From Lysinibacillus sp. ZYM-1 (GTDB lineage Bacteria > Bacillota > Bacilli > Bacillales_A > Planococcaceae), in NCBI RefSeq assembly GCF_001308875.1, contig NZ_KQ465115.1, positions 92,520 to 156,519 on the forward strand: 64,000 nt of DNA, in the 5' to 3' direction. The position numbers and the translations under genes are program-made. Positions 35,026 through 44,118 of this stretch are shown here, piece after piece. Positions within the stretch are counted from its first letter, which is position 1; the number at the start of each line of letters is the position of its first letter. Below the pieces are notes generated by a model, which saw only the letters and a program-made list of their open reading frames with translations, was not told where the DNA came from and ran no database searches.

Positions 35026-36261
35026 CTAGTTGTTTAAGGCTGACCTTAAAACAACTTCTTCTAAAACATCAATGCCTAATAATATATCTTCAAGATCTGT
35101 ATGTTCATCAGGATGGTGACTTAAGCCGTCTACCGATGGGATGAATAGAAGGCCAACTGGTCCGAGTCTTGTCATATTCATGGAATCGTGTCCTGCACCA
35201 CTTTGCATATATTGATAGGAGAGATTTTTTTCTAGACAAATATTCTCTAACTCTTTCATTAAGTTTGGCGAAAGTAGGGCAGGCTCCTCAGAGCTAATGA
35301 CATTATAGTCAATCGTAAGCAGTCGGTTTTGTTGAACATTTGCAATCGCTGCATAGAGATGCTGAAGGACACGATCTCTTGATTCTACTGAAGATGAACG
35401 AATATCCACAGTCAGCTCCACTTGTCCTGGTACAACGTTCATGGATCCAGCGACAACGTCTAAAATACCTACTGTTGCCACTGTTCCAAACTCTTGCTCA
35501 GCTATCGCTGCTTTTTCCAATTCCAATGCCAATTCTGATGCACCTAAAAGAGCGTCTTTCCTCATATTCATCGGTGTCGTACCTGAATGAGAAGCTTTCC
35601 CGTTTAATGTCATTAATAAGCGAACTGGTGCTGCCACTCCTGTGACAATCCCTATTTTTTTCTCATAGTTAATAAGCATTGGGCCTTGCTCGATATGTAA
35701 CTCAAAAAAGGCATGGAAACCTTCCTCTACCCTATTTGCCTGATCCACACTACTAAAATCTAGCCCACAATGTGCAAAGGCCTGTTCCATTGAAATACCA
35801 TCACGATCTACGAGATGACGATATTTTTCTTTATCAATTAGTCCCGCCATTGCTTTACTGCCGACCGTTGAAACGCCAAATCGAGATGACTCCTCACAGG
35901 CAAAAGCAATAATTTCAATTGGATGTTTTGTCATGATCGACTTGTCGTTTAATCGCTTGATTACTTCAAGGGCAGCCGTTACGCCAACAACGCCATCATA
36001 CTTCCCACCCTGATACACTGTATCTAAATGAGAGCCCATGACAACAGGCTGTAATCCTGGTACACTACCTTCTCTTCGCGCAATAAGATTTCCGCAATGG
36101 TCAATAAGAATTTGAAGATTTTCATCCTTACATAAACGAATGAAGGCATGTAAACAAGCCTGTTCTTCATTTGTATAGGCAACTCTCGTAATTCCTTTCT
36201 CGCCTGAATTATATTGATTCATTTTATCTAGTAATTGTTGATAACGTTCCTTATAAACCAT
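35026..36261 (-). CDS. M20-family amidohydrolase (allantoate amidohydrolase / N-carbamoyl-amino-acid hydrolase type)
   Basis: Zn/Mn-dependent hydrolase of 411 residues of the AllC/HyuC group, which cleaves N-carbamoyl groups from allantoate, ureidoglycolate-type or N-carbamoyl amino-acid substrates. Metal ligands appear in order: GSHLDTV (His, Asp), the D in GKYDGVVGV, FACEESSRFG (Glu pair), LHIEQGP and a C-terminal SGAGHDSMNM. Family members cannot be told apart by eye. It lies downstream of the FdrA operon on the same strand but behind a terminator-like hairpin, so it may be only partly co-expressed. A link to ureide or N-carbamoyl catabolism is inferred. Confidence 0.85.
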   Translation of the reverse strand: MVYKERYQQLLDKMNQYNSGEKGITRVAYTNEEQACLHAFIRLCKDENLQILIDHCGNLIARREGSVPGLQPVVMGSHLDTVYQGGKYDGVVGVTAALEVIKRLNDKSIMTKHPIEIIAFACEESSRFGVSTVGSKAMAGLIDKEKYRHLVDRDGISMEQAFAHCGLDFSSVDQANRVEEGFHAFFELHIEQGPMLINYEKKIGIVTGVAAPVRLLMTLNGKASHSGTTPMNMRKDALLGASELALELEKAAIAEQEFGTVATVGILDVVAGSMNVVPGQVELTVDIRSSSVESRDRVLQHLYAAIANVQQNRLLTIDYNVISSEEPALLSPNLMKELENICLEKNLSYQYMQSGAGHDSMNMTRLGPVGLLFIPSVDGLSHHPDEHTDLEDILLGIDVLEEVVLRSALNN

Positions 36262-36370
36262 GTAAACAGCTCCTTCTTAAGAATTACGAAGATGAAAATC
36301 AGCCCAAATTTGCCCTTTAATAGCATCTTATTTCATTGTACCAATTATTTCACACCTTTTTGGGTGAAAA

Positions 36371-36402
36371 TTAGAAAAGGGATTCTCCATTACGAGATCC
36401 CT
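36371..36402 (-). terminator. Probable terminator of the FdrA/carbamate kinase operon
   Basis: On the minus strand AGGGATCTC pairs with GAG-A-ATCCCT around GTAATG, one bulged A, and is followed by TTTTCTAATTTTC. It lies 63 bases after the deaminase stop codon and separates it from the amidohydrolase gene. Confidence 0.65.
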
Positions 36403-36465
36403 ACTCTAATTGACGCTGGAAAGACTTAAGTAGTGCATCACTACTCTAATCTAGATAACAGATTA

Positions 36466-36924
36466 TTATTTACTATTAGCCATTTTGTCATTGAAATGGT
36501 TGAACAATGCATCACATTCTTCTCTAGTTTCAATTTTTTGCATGTTCAGAACACTCGTATCTTTACCTGTTAAGTAATCACGAATATGCATATCAGAGAA
36601 ACCATGTACATGAGCATCTTCTGCTGTATTGCAATAGTGCACTTCTTTAATACCTGACCAAATAATTGCCGAAACACACATTGGACATGGTTCACATGTA
36701 GCATAGATCACACAATCTGATAAATCCATTGTGCCAAGCTTTTTAGAAGCCTCACGAATGGCCACTATTTCTGCATGTGCAGTTATATCTGTATCACGCA
36801 TCATTGTATTTCCTACAACAGCGATGATTTCGTCTCCTCTTACAATTGTTGCACCAAATGGTCCACCAATATTTTGATTGATACCATCTTTTGTTTTATC
36901 AACTGCTAATTGAATATAATCCAT
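36466..36924 (-). CDS. Nucleoside/guanine deaminase-like protein (CDA fold)
   Basis: Zinc deaminase of the cytidine-deaminase superfamily, 152 residues. It resembles guanine deaminase GuaD in the GGPFGATIV segment, in TAHAEIVAIREA (zinc His and catalytic Glu) and in EPCPMC (two zinc Cys). The substrate is not certain, since this subfamily also contains other base deaminases. It is the last gene of the operon, 18 bases behind carbamate kinase. Its position corresponds to that of the unrelated amidohydrolase-type deaminase YahJ in the E. coli yah cluster. Confidence 0.85.
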   Translation of the reverse strand: MDYIQLAVDKTKDGINQNIGGPFGATIVRGDEIIAVVGNTMMRDTDITAHAEIVAIREASKKLGTMDLSDCVIYATCEPCPMCVSAIIWSGIKEVHYCNTAEDAHVHGFSDMHIRDYLTGKDTSVLNMQKIETREECDALFNHFNDKMANSK

Positions 36925-36942
36925 ACAGTGATTCCCCCTATG

Positions 36943-37893
36943 TTATTGAATAATATGAGTTCCTGCTTGATTATTGATTGCCTCTTTTAAACTCTCAGGA
37001 TTTGTAATAATCACTCGGTGACCACCATTTTCTAAAAAGCTCAAACTTGCTTCAATTTTTGGTAGCATACTTCCTGGTGGGAACTGATTGTCTAGAACAT
37101 GTTTCTTTGTTTCTGCAATCGTAATTTCTTCAAGTGCTTGTTGTTCAGGTTTTCCAAAGTTAATAAATACACGAGGAACGCCCGTTGTAATAATTAATGA
37201 ATCAGCATTTACTTGAGCTGCTAACAGACTTGTTGCAAAGTCTTTGTCGATAACAGCATCTACGCCTTCATAGATATTATTTTCTTTTTTAATAACAGGG
37301 ATGCCGCCTCCGCCTACTGCAATGACTATATAATCATTGTCAATAAGAGATTTAATTGCATCTTTTTCTACAATATCAATTGGTTTTGGTGAAGGCACCA
37401 CGCGACGATAACCACGACCAGAATCTTCTACCATTTTCCAATCTGGATGTTCAACTAACATAGCATCAGCTTGCTCTTTCGTAAAGAATGAACCCACTGG
37501 CTTAGTAGGATTGACAAAGTTTGGATCATTTTCATTGATTTCCACTTGTGTAATAACACTTACTACTTTTTTATCAACTTGACGTTTCGCCAGTTCATTA
37601 ATTAATGCTTGTTGAATTAAATAGCCAATACCACCCTGTGTATCAGCAACACAGTTCACTAAAGGTACTGCTGGCATGCCAGATATCTCATTAGCAATTT
37701 CACTTCTTTGTAGTGTAAAGCCTACCTGAGGACCATTACCATGCGTGACAACCACCTTATAACCTTCTTGAATCATATCTGCAATATGTTCGACAGTTTG
37801 AGCAACCGCTTCCTGCTGACTTTGAATAGATTCACTTCCGCTATCTTTTACCAACGAGTTGCCTCCGATAGCTACAATTACTAATTTACTCAC
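36943..37893 (-). CDS. arcC: Carbamate kinase
   Basis: Amino-acid-kinase-fold enzyme of 316 residues. It converts carbamoyl phosphate and ADP to ATP, ammonia and CO2 in fermentative pathways. VAIGGNSLVKD at the N terminus, VTHGNGPQVG, VIAVGGGGIPVI and GVDAVIDKDFATSLLA are all typical. No arginine deiminase pathway genes are nearby; instead it sits with FdrA/DUF1116/DUF2877 genes, so carbamoyl phosphate is probably supplied by that complex. The closest functional analogues are AllK and YahI. The gap to the permease gene is only two bases. Confidence 0.92.
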   Translation of the reverse strand: MSKLVIVAIGGNSLVKDSGSESIQSQQEAVAQTVEHIADMIQEGYKVVVTHGNGPQVGFTLQRSEIANEISGMPAVPLVNCVADTQGGIGYLIQQALINELAKRQVDKKVVSVITQVEINENDPNFVNPTKPVGSFFTKEQADAMLVEHPDWKMVEDSGRGYRRVVPSPKPIDIVEKDAIKSLIDNDYIVIAVGGGGIPVIKKENNIYEGVDAVIDKDFATSLLAAQVNADSLIITTGVPRVFINFGKPEQQALEEITIAETKKHVLDNQFPPGSMLPKIEASLSFLENGGHRVIITNPESLKEAINNQAGTHIIQ

Positions 37894-37895
37894 AA

Positions 37896-39374
37896 CTACA
37901 CCCCTACTTTACTTTCCGCATTATTTTGAATTTTTTGGTGATTCAATCGATAAAACACCGTATATAAAATGAACGATACGATTAGTCCGCTAAAGAAGGC
38001 AAAGTCGTTTAACTTCACTAGGAAAGGCACACTCTTAAGGAAAGCACCTGACATTGGTAACATAAAACTAATCAACAGAACGACACATGCTACGATGTTA
38101 TAGCCAGATTTATAAGCCCCATTGTTTCCTTCTTCCACATAAATCGTTGATAACTCGATGCGACGTTTACGCTCGATATAAAAACTAGACAACATAATAC
38201 CTGCTATTGGACCAAACATAGAGCCTATAAAACTATAGAAGAAAAATAGTGTTTCTGTACTAGATACTAGTTTCCAAGGCAAAATCAATGTTCCAATAAT
38301 GGCTGTTAAAATTCCTGCTGTTTTTACTGTAAATACTTTAGGGAATAGCGTTGTCATTTGTAATCCAGATGGTAATAAATTACCGAATACTACAAAGGCT
38401 GTTGCCCCTACATTTAAAGCTAAAATTAACACAATAACAGAAAATGGATTTTGGATTTTATCAATAGCATCAACAATATTAAAAATTGGTTGTCCGAAAG
38501 CAATTTCTGTCCCAGCTATTAAACTAATACATGTAATTGCAAACAGTAGATAAGAACCGATCATACCAATGGATAAACCGTAAATCATAGCTTTTGGTGA
38601 TTTAGCTCTATTTGTAAAGTCTGCAATATTAACGATTGGTCCAGCCCAATTGGATACCAATGCGCTGACACAAGCAATAAATACTAGTGGACTTTCCATT
38701 TTTGTGGCAGGTGCATAATCTAAAATTGGCCCTATACCACCAGCTATATTGATTGCCCAAATCGCTGCTCCAATGATGAAGATATAAACGATCGGTGATG
38801 AATATTTACCAAAAACAGTGAGCATATCCATGCCGCCCAAGAATAGTAAAACTGTAACTACCCATAAAATAAGATAAGAGATCATTGTCGGAACATCTAA
38901 GCCAAAAAGAGAGAAGTCTCCACCAATAGACATATAGTTCGGAATGAATCTAGCAAATAACACATTTAATGATTGTGCGCCCACCACAGTGGTTGTACCA
39001 AAGAAAACAACCCCAGCAACTAATCCACGACATAATGCTGGAATAATGGAACCCTTTACGCCGAATGCATCTCTAAGTAATATAGCGAATGGAATACCAT
39101 ATTTAGAGGCAGAATATCCATTTAAGGCGTAGCCTGCAGAAACTATCACTGCTGATAGCATGATGGCTAAGAAAACTTGATTGACAGATAATCCTAAGAC
39201 AAAAAATCCTGCAACTGTCATATAAGACATAATATTGTGAACTGCGCCCATCCAAACTGTGATGTAATTAAAGATCCCCCAGTCTCTTTCCTGAGGACCT
39301 TTTGGTAATAGTTCTTCCGAATAGCCTAGTGCTCTATAGTCTTGATAGGACTGTTCAATTTTTGCATGTTCCAT
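37896..39374 (-). CDS. NCS1-family purine/cytosine/allantoin permease
   Basis: Twelve-helix nucleobase:cation symporter-1 of 492 residues. The N-terminal WGIFNYITVWMGAVHNIMSYM and the NWAGPIVNIADFTNR segment identify the CodB/PucI-like family. Known substrates of relatives are cytosine, purines, allantoin and hydantoins, so the imported compound is probably a nitrogen heterocycle or ureide. It is inserted between the DUF1116 and carbamate kinase genes of the operon, and its presence is the best clue to the substrate class. Confidence 0.88.
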   Translation of the reverse strand: MEHAKIEQSYQDYRALGYSEELLPKGPQERDWGIFNYITVWMGAVHNIMSYMTVAGFFVLGLSVNQVFLAIMLSAVIVSAGYALNGYSASKYGIPFAILLRDAFGVKGSIIPALCRGLVAGVVFFGTTTVVGAQSLNVLFARFIPNYMSIGGDFSLFGLDVPTMISYLILWVVTVLLFLGGMDMLTVFGKYSSPIVYIFIIGAAIWAINIAGGIGPILDYAPATKMESPLVFIACVSALVSNWAGPIVNIADFTNRAKSPKAMIYGLSIGMIGSYLLFAITCISLIAGTEIAFGQPIFNIVDAIDKIQNPFSVIVLILALNVGATAFVVFGNLLPSGLQMTTLFPKVFTVKTAGILTAIIGTLILPWKLVSSTETLFFFYSFIGSMFGPIAGIMLSSFYIERKRRIELSTIYVEEGNNGAYKSGYNIVACVVLLISFMLPMSGAFLKSVPFLVKLNDFAFFSGLIVSFILYTVFYRLNHQKIQNNAESKVGV

Positions 39375-39405
39375 CTAAAGCTCCTCCTACTTATAGGAAG
39401 TGGGC

Positions 39406-40833
39406 TTAAGCCCACTTCTCACTAATTGTGATTAATGCTTTTTCAAAAGCTTCCATTGGAGGGTGAGTAATACCAGCACCAATCATACCAATACCTGCTT
39501 CTTTGTGTGCGATCGCTGTATTGATGATTGGAAGAATACCAGTTTGAATTACTTTACGAATATCAATACCAGTAGCAATTCCCATGAAGTTTAATAATGG
39601 AATAGTAATGTTTTGGTTTTCAGTTGTAGTAATTTCTTTCATTTGACGTGAATAACCAATTGCTTCATCCACTGTTCCACCTACTAAGGCAACGATTGCT
39701 GGTGCAGTAGCCATAGCGAAACCACCGATACCATATGTTTCAGTAATAGCACTATCCCCAATATCAAGACCTGAATCTTCTGGTTTATATCCAGCAAACA
39801 TCGGTCCGATAACTTGCTGTGCAGGACCTGTGAACCATGTGTTACCTGCCATACCACTAATACGAACACCAAATTCTACACCGTTACGTGCCATTGTTGT
39901 CACAACTGTACTGTGCTCGATACCGTGTGCAGCATCTAATGCACATTTACAACAAGCCATCCATGTAGGACCTGAGAAGTACTCACTGCTTGCAACGAAG
40001 TCAAATACTTCACGTTTTTGTTCAACAGGGTAATTTGTTTCTAAAATATAAGGTGTTAAAGATTGAATGAATAAGGCCGTACCTGCATTGTTACGGTTAT
40101 GACACTCATCACCCATATGAAGTGCTTGTGCAAGCATTAAACGAAGGTCAATGCCCTCTTTATTTAGCTGCATAGCGTCACGTAAAATTGGTCCTAATAC
40201 ATCACGCATCCATACTAAACGATCAATAACACTGTCATCGTTCGCACCCATACGTAAAACTTTTGCCATTTGCTCACTTAAGTTTGTAAACGCACGATTG
40301 CCGTATGTTTTATTTTCAACAATGTGTACAAACATAGAGGCAGATGTTACACCAGCCATAGATCCAACAGAATTATGTTCATGACATGGTGCGAATGTAA
40401 TTTCTCCAGATGCTGCAACTTCCGCTGCTTCCTCCAGGTCCTTTGCTAATCCTTCGAATACTAGAGCCCCCATAACGGCACCTTTCATAGGGCCATTCAT
40501 GTTTTCCCATGTAATTGGTGGGCCAGCATGTAAAATTGTTTTCTTCGTCATGCCTGGTACTACATTAATCGCTTGGTCAAAACCAATTAGTACTGGTTGA
40601 GAGTTTACAATTTTTTCAACGGCAAGACGGTTCGCTGCTTCAATTTTTTCCGCTAGTTCAGCTTTGTCGATTTTGTTTAGTGCTGCAATAATTTCCGGTT
40701 TACCTCCACCTGGTGGTGACCACTCTAGGTGTGTAGCACTTGCATTTTGTGCTAAAATATCATCTTTAAAAAGTTCAATACCTACGTTAATTACGTTAAT
40801 TTTACTTGTAAAAAGTTCATTAATCTTACTCAT
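39406..40833 (-). CDS. DUF1116 protein (AllG/YlbE/YahG family)
   Basis: Protein of 475 residues of the DUF1116 family. E. coli YlbE (AllG) of this family is a subunit of oxamate transcarbamylase. The N-terminal EWSPPGGGKPEIIAALNKI, the central HEHNSVGSMAGVTSASMFVH and AQALHMGDECHNRNNAGTALF, and the C-terminal GMIGAGITHPPMEAFEKAL are family-typical. It begins inside the 3' end of the fdrA-like gene (8-base overlap), which suggests stoichiometric synthesis. The catalytic role of individual residues is unknown to me. Confidence 0.88.
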   Translation of the reverse strand: MSKINELFTSKINVINVGIELFKDDILAQNASATHLEWSPPGGGKPEIIAALNKIDKAELAEKIEAANRLAVEKIVNSQPVLIGFDQAINVVPGMTKKTILHAGPPITWENMNGPMKGAVMGALVFEGLAKDLEEAAEVAASGEITFAPCHEHNSVGSMAGVTSASMFVHIVENKTYGNRAFTNLSEQMAKVLRMGANDDSVIDRLVWMRDVLGPILRDAMQLNKEGIDLRLMLAQALHMGDECHNRNNAGTALFIQSLTPYILETNYPVEQKREVFDFVASSEYFSGPTWMACCKCALDAAHGIEHSTVVTTMARNGVEFGVRISGMAGNTWFTGPAQQVIGPMFAGYKPEDSGLDIGDSAITETYGIGGFAMATAPAIVALVGGTVDEAIGYSRQMKEITTTENQNITIPLLNFMGIATGIDIRKVIQTGILPIINTAIAHKEAGIGMIGAGITHPPMEAFEKALITISEKWA

Positions 40834-42379
40834 GATGATCTCCTTTCAAAACCATTTCTCTAGCAAGTAAGCCCGCATTCGTACTGCTGCTTGCATGTGT
40901 CACACCTGCGTCGATTAATTTTTTCACTTGATCTTCTAGATTTGGTTTATCTATATCTGTTCCTAGCACATAACCAATAATCTCTAAGTGTCGGCCTTCT
41001 TTTTCTGCTAATTGTTTAGCCTCAATAATAGCTGGAAGCATAACACCAACTGGATCTTCATGTGAGCCGAAGCCTAAAACAAAGTCCATCACAATGACAC
41101 CAACAGATGGATCTTTTGCTTCTTGTAAGAAACGCTCAATACGAGAAGATGGGTCAATCATTGGGTGTGGTTTACCATTTGTAAAGTCATCATCACCGAA
41201 GTCAATGAAAGTATGTTCTTGGCTCACATTGATATTTTTTAATAAGAAATCAGGATTTTTTTGAATATTACTATAAACGTTATTGAATTTTTCCATAGCT
41301 AGATACATAGATTCATCACAAAGTGTTCCGCCACAGAATAAGCCACGAATATATTTTTGCTCTGGCGACAATTTCGCACGAACCTCTTCAATTAATGGCA
41401 GGTTAAGTGCACGTTTGTTAATGCCTGCATCATCAATACCTGCTAGTAATACCGCTTTTAATGCCGCTTCTTTAGACGTTTTAGCAAACTGTCCACCAGC
41501 TGCCACTACTGCCTCTTCATTACCACCGATAAAGTAAACAACAACAGGTTTGCTGCACTCTTTAATTTGTGCTAGCACTTTTTTCTCCACGCTAGCTTCA
41601 GGTGGCTTCGATACTAGAACGATTACTTTTGTCGCTTCATCTGCATCAAGGGCTTTGATGCCATCAAGCATCATAATGCCGCCTACTTCTTTACTTAAAT
41701 CACGACCACCAGTACCGATTAGTTGAGTAATCCCTCCACCGAAATCATGAACACGAACACTTACTTCTTGGCTACCAGTACCAGATGCTGCAACAATACC
41801 GATACTGCCTTTTCTTACAGCGTTTGCAAAACAAAGTCCTGTATTACCAATGATTGCTGTACCACAGTCTGGCCCCATCATTAATAAGCCTTTGTTATGT
41901 GCTAATGTTTTTAATTCCACTTCGTCTTCAACGCTTACATTATCGCTGAATAACATAACGTGTAAGTCATTTTCAAGAGCTTTGCGTGCTTCGCGAACAG
42001 CAAAAGCACCGTTCACAGAAATTACAGCAAAGTTTGCATCAGGAATACCTTGTGCAGCTGAATCAATCGTTGCGTATTTAATATCACTTTTTGCTTGTGC
42101 TGAATTTTTATTTGTTAATAATTCTTCAACCGCTAAGTAAGCGCTTTCCGTTTCATCCGCATTAGCAGTTTTTACAATAATCATTAAGTCACCAGCTGTT
42201 GCTTCCTCCACTTCTGGCGTCATCAAACCAACGTTGCGAATGACTCCTTTATTCATTTCTGTACCCATACCAATAATTGCTTGCTCAACGCCTTCAATTT
42301 GATTCGCTTTTGTTGATAGTGACATCAATGATACTGAATCAAAATATGTGTTTCGCTTAATTACAACTTTAATACTCAT
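40826..42379 (-). CDS. fdrA: FdrA-like acyl-CoA synthetase-fold protein (AllF/YahF family)
   Basis: Protein of 517 residues with the FdrA architecture: an N-terminal domain followed by two succinyl-CoA-synthetase-alpha-like parts. GIVAASGTGSQEVSVRVHDFGGGITQLIGTGGRDL is the nucleotide/CoA-like binding region. Despite the fold, E. coli FdrA (AllF) has been assigned to oxamate transcarbamylase. The real start is ATG 42377-42379, behind TAGGAGG at ideal spacing; the frame extends 47 codons further into the DUF2877 gene without a signal. It lies two bases downstream of that gene. Confidence 0.88.
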   Translation of the reverse strand: MSIKVVIKRNTYFDSVSLMSLSTKANQIEGVEQAIIGMGTEMNKGVIRNVGLMTPEVEEATAGDLMIIVKTANADETESAYLAVEELLTNKNSAQAKSDIKYATIDSAAQGIPDANFAVISVNGAFAVREARKALENDLHVMLFSDNVSVEDEVELKTLAHNKGLLMMGPDCGTAIIGNTGLCFANAVRKGSIGIVAASGTGSQEVSVRVHDFGGGITQLIGTGGRDLSKEVGGIMMLDGIKALDADEATKVIVLVSKPPEASVEKKVLAQIKECSKPVVVYFIGGNEEAVVAAGGQFAKTSKEAALKAVLLAGIDDAGINKRALNLPLIEEVRAKLSPEQKYIRGLFCGGTLCDESMYLAMEKFNNVYSNIQKNPDFLLKNINVSQEHTFIDFGDDDFTNGKPHPMIDPSSRIERFLQEAKDPSVGVIVMDFVLGFGSHEDPVGVMLPAIIEAKQLAEKEGRHLEIIGYVLGTDIDKPNLEDQVKKLIDAGVTHASSSTNAGLLAREMVLKGDHHE

Positions 42380-42381
42380 TT

Positions 42382-43260
42382 TTATCCTCCTAATTTTATA
42401 TTGGCTTCTAAGCCACTTATAAGCCCTAAGGCGATATCTGTCCCTGATGAAGAGCCAATTGCTAGCACCTTTTTCAGTGCCTGAATCGATTCCGTTTCTG
42501 TACCAGATAGCATTGCACATACAAGCGAATGAATAGATTCCCTAACTTGTCCATATGCGGCCTTTTTCAATGTTGTATAGCTAATATCATTCGTTAAAGG
42601 CTTCATCATTTTGATGACGCTTTCACACAATGGCTGATAAATCGAACATGGACTGCCTTCTAAACGGATAATGGTGAATAATCCAACTAAAAAGTCATCC
42701 CCTGATGGCGTTAGCCCTGGTCCCAAGCCTACTAAATCAAGTGCATATTGCTGAAAGCTGTCTAAACGACGATTGCAAAGACCATCATGGAGTAAAGTTG
42801 TGCGCTGCTTTAGCAATCTCGATGTTTCTGCCTCAAACTCACTAACTGGGGAATCGCTACGTTTCATTCCTCCACTTTTTCCATATAAATCAATAAATCG
42901 TTTCACTTGGACTACATTATTTTTTAACTTTGTTGTGTCTGATGGGTAAATAGGTAAATGACACTGCCAACAAGTGGCTGTTTCAATCGCTATTTGTAAT
43001 TTATCTTCTATTAATAGCTGGTCACGTTTCATCCTTACACTGTCATTTTGTTTAATGTGCAAGTTGTCTAAAATATCGAGATCGATGACAAGCGTATTCG
43101 GCGCATTATCCATAGCAGTCGTTGCAAGTGTAAAAATCTCACCATCTGCTACACTGCGAATGTTTAATGCATGTTTAAAAACACTATGAACCGTCCCCGT
43201 AAACTCCGTGTCAACTAATTGCTGAAGGAAATAGTTATCACCAGATTTAGCGTGTATCAT
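42382..43260 (-). CDS. DUF2877 protein (AllH/YlbF/YahE family)
   Basis: Protein of 292 residues of the DUF2877 family, the third component of the AllFGH oxamate transcarbamylase in E. coli. The diagnostic segment is LVGLGPGLTPSGDDFLVGL near residue 190, and SSSGTDIALGLISGL follows at the C terminus. A CWQCHLP motif (two Cys) near residue 98 might bind a metal. It lies between the ankyrin-repeat gene and fdrA. Confidence 0.87.
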   Translation of the reverse strand: MIHAKSGDNYFLQQLVDTEFTGTVHSVFKHALNIRSVADGEIFTLATTAMDNAPNTLVIDLDILDNLHIKQNDSVRMKRDQLLIEDKLQIAIETATCWQCHLPIYPSDTTKLKNNVVQVKRFIDLYGKSGGMKRSDSPVSEFEAETSRLLKQRTTLLHDGLCNRRLDSFQQYALDLVGLGPGLTPSGDDFLVGLFTIIRLEGSPCSIYQPLCESVIKMMKPLTNDISYTTLKKAAYGQVRESIHSLVCAMLSGTETESIQALKKVLAIGSSSGTDIALGLISGLEANIKLGG

Positions 43261-43291
43261 ATGTACACCTCTTTAAGTCGTAGGAGTACTA

Positions 43292-43900
43292 CTATTTTGC
43301 CCCTGCTTCTAGTAGAATTTTTTCAATTTCAGTAAATCCTTTTTCTCTAGCGATTGCTAATGGTGTCACGCCATATTGATCCACTAATTGTGTATCTGCA
43401 CCATGTTCTACTAGTAAACGAACAATCTCTTGTTGCTTTTCGCCACCATCATTTAAAAGGATTGCTTCAATTAATGGTGTCCAACCACAAATATTCGTAT
43501 GGTTGACATTAATATCTGTAGTCGTTACAAGTTCACGAACTACCTCAACAAATCCCTTCTCACTTGCTGGATGCACACCCACACCACCAAAACGTGTTAG
43601 ACGATCTAAATCGGTGTTTGCTTGGAGCATTATTTTCACAAGTTCTAATTTCCCGTTAATACATCCATATAAAAATGGATTTAAACAAATTTGATCTTGG
43701 AGGTTAATATCCGCCCCTTCTTGTATTAGAAATTTCACTGTTTCTAATTGATCGTTCATGGCAGCAAGTAAAATTGCTGTACGCTTTTGCTTATTGCGAA
43801 CATTAATATCTACACCTTGTTGTAAATAACTTTGCAAAGTATCGATATTTCCTGCTTCAGCAGCAGCTAAAAATTCTGAGACGTTAGTTGTATCTTCCAC
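43292..43900 (-). CDS. Ankyrin-repeat protein, first gene of the FdrA operon (YahD-like)
   Basis: Cytosolic protein of 202 residues composed of about five ankyrin repeats, for example DINVRNKQKRTAILLAAMND and GWTPLIEAILLNDG. It has no signal peptide and no other domain. GTG 43898-43900 is preceded by GGAGG eleven bases upstream. In E. coli an ankyrin protein (YahD) is likewise the first gene before the DUF2877, FdrA and DUF1116 genes, so it is probably an integral part of the system, perhaps a scaffold for the carbamoyltransferase subunits. Confidence 0.85.
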   Translation of the reverse strand: MEDTTNVSEFLAAAEAGNIDTLQSYLQQGVDINVRNKQKRTAILLAAMNDQLETVKFLIQEGADINLQDQICLNPFLYGCINGKLELVKIMLQANTDLDRLTRFGGVGVHPASEKGFVEVVRELVTTTDINVNHTNICGWTPLIEAILLNDGGEKQQEIVRLLVEHGADTQLVDQYGVTPLAIAREKGFTEIEKILLEAGAK

Positions 43901-43932
43901 TTTCTTTCATACCTCCATTTTCCCGACCTATT

Positions 43933-43980
43933 GTTCATTTCATCTAAAGGGAAATGAACCGCGAGAATGTTAGTATTCTC
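43933..43980 (-). promoter_or_regulatory. Two tandem hairpins in the leader of the FdrA operon
   Basis: GTTCATTTC/GAAATGAAC (43933-43941/43951-43959) and GAGAAT/ATTCTC (43963-43968/43975-43980, six-base loop) lie one after the other, 33 bases before the ankyrin start codon. They may be operators of the divergent PucR-type regulator or RNA structures in the leader. Confidence 0.5.
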
Positions 43981-44118
43981 ACATTCCCGTCTTACATGCT
44001 TTATTTTATTACCTTGTGCGGTTTATATCATTGTTTAGCAAAACCAAAAAGAATGCAGATGATTTGGGCAATATGTACAATGTTTTGTGATAAGATTATG
44101 GCAAAGGAGTGAAATCAT

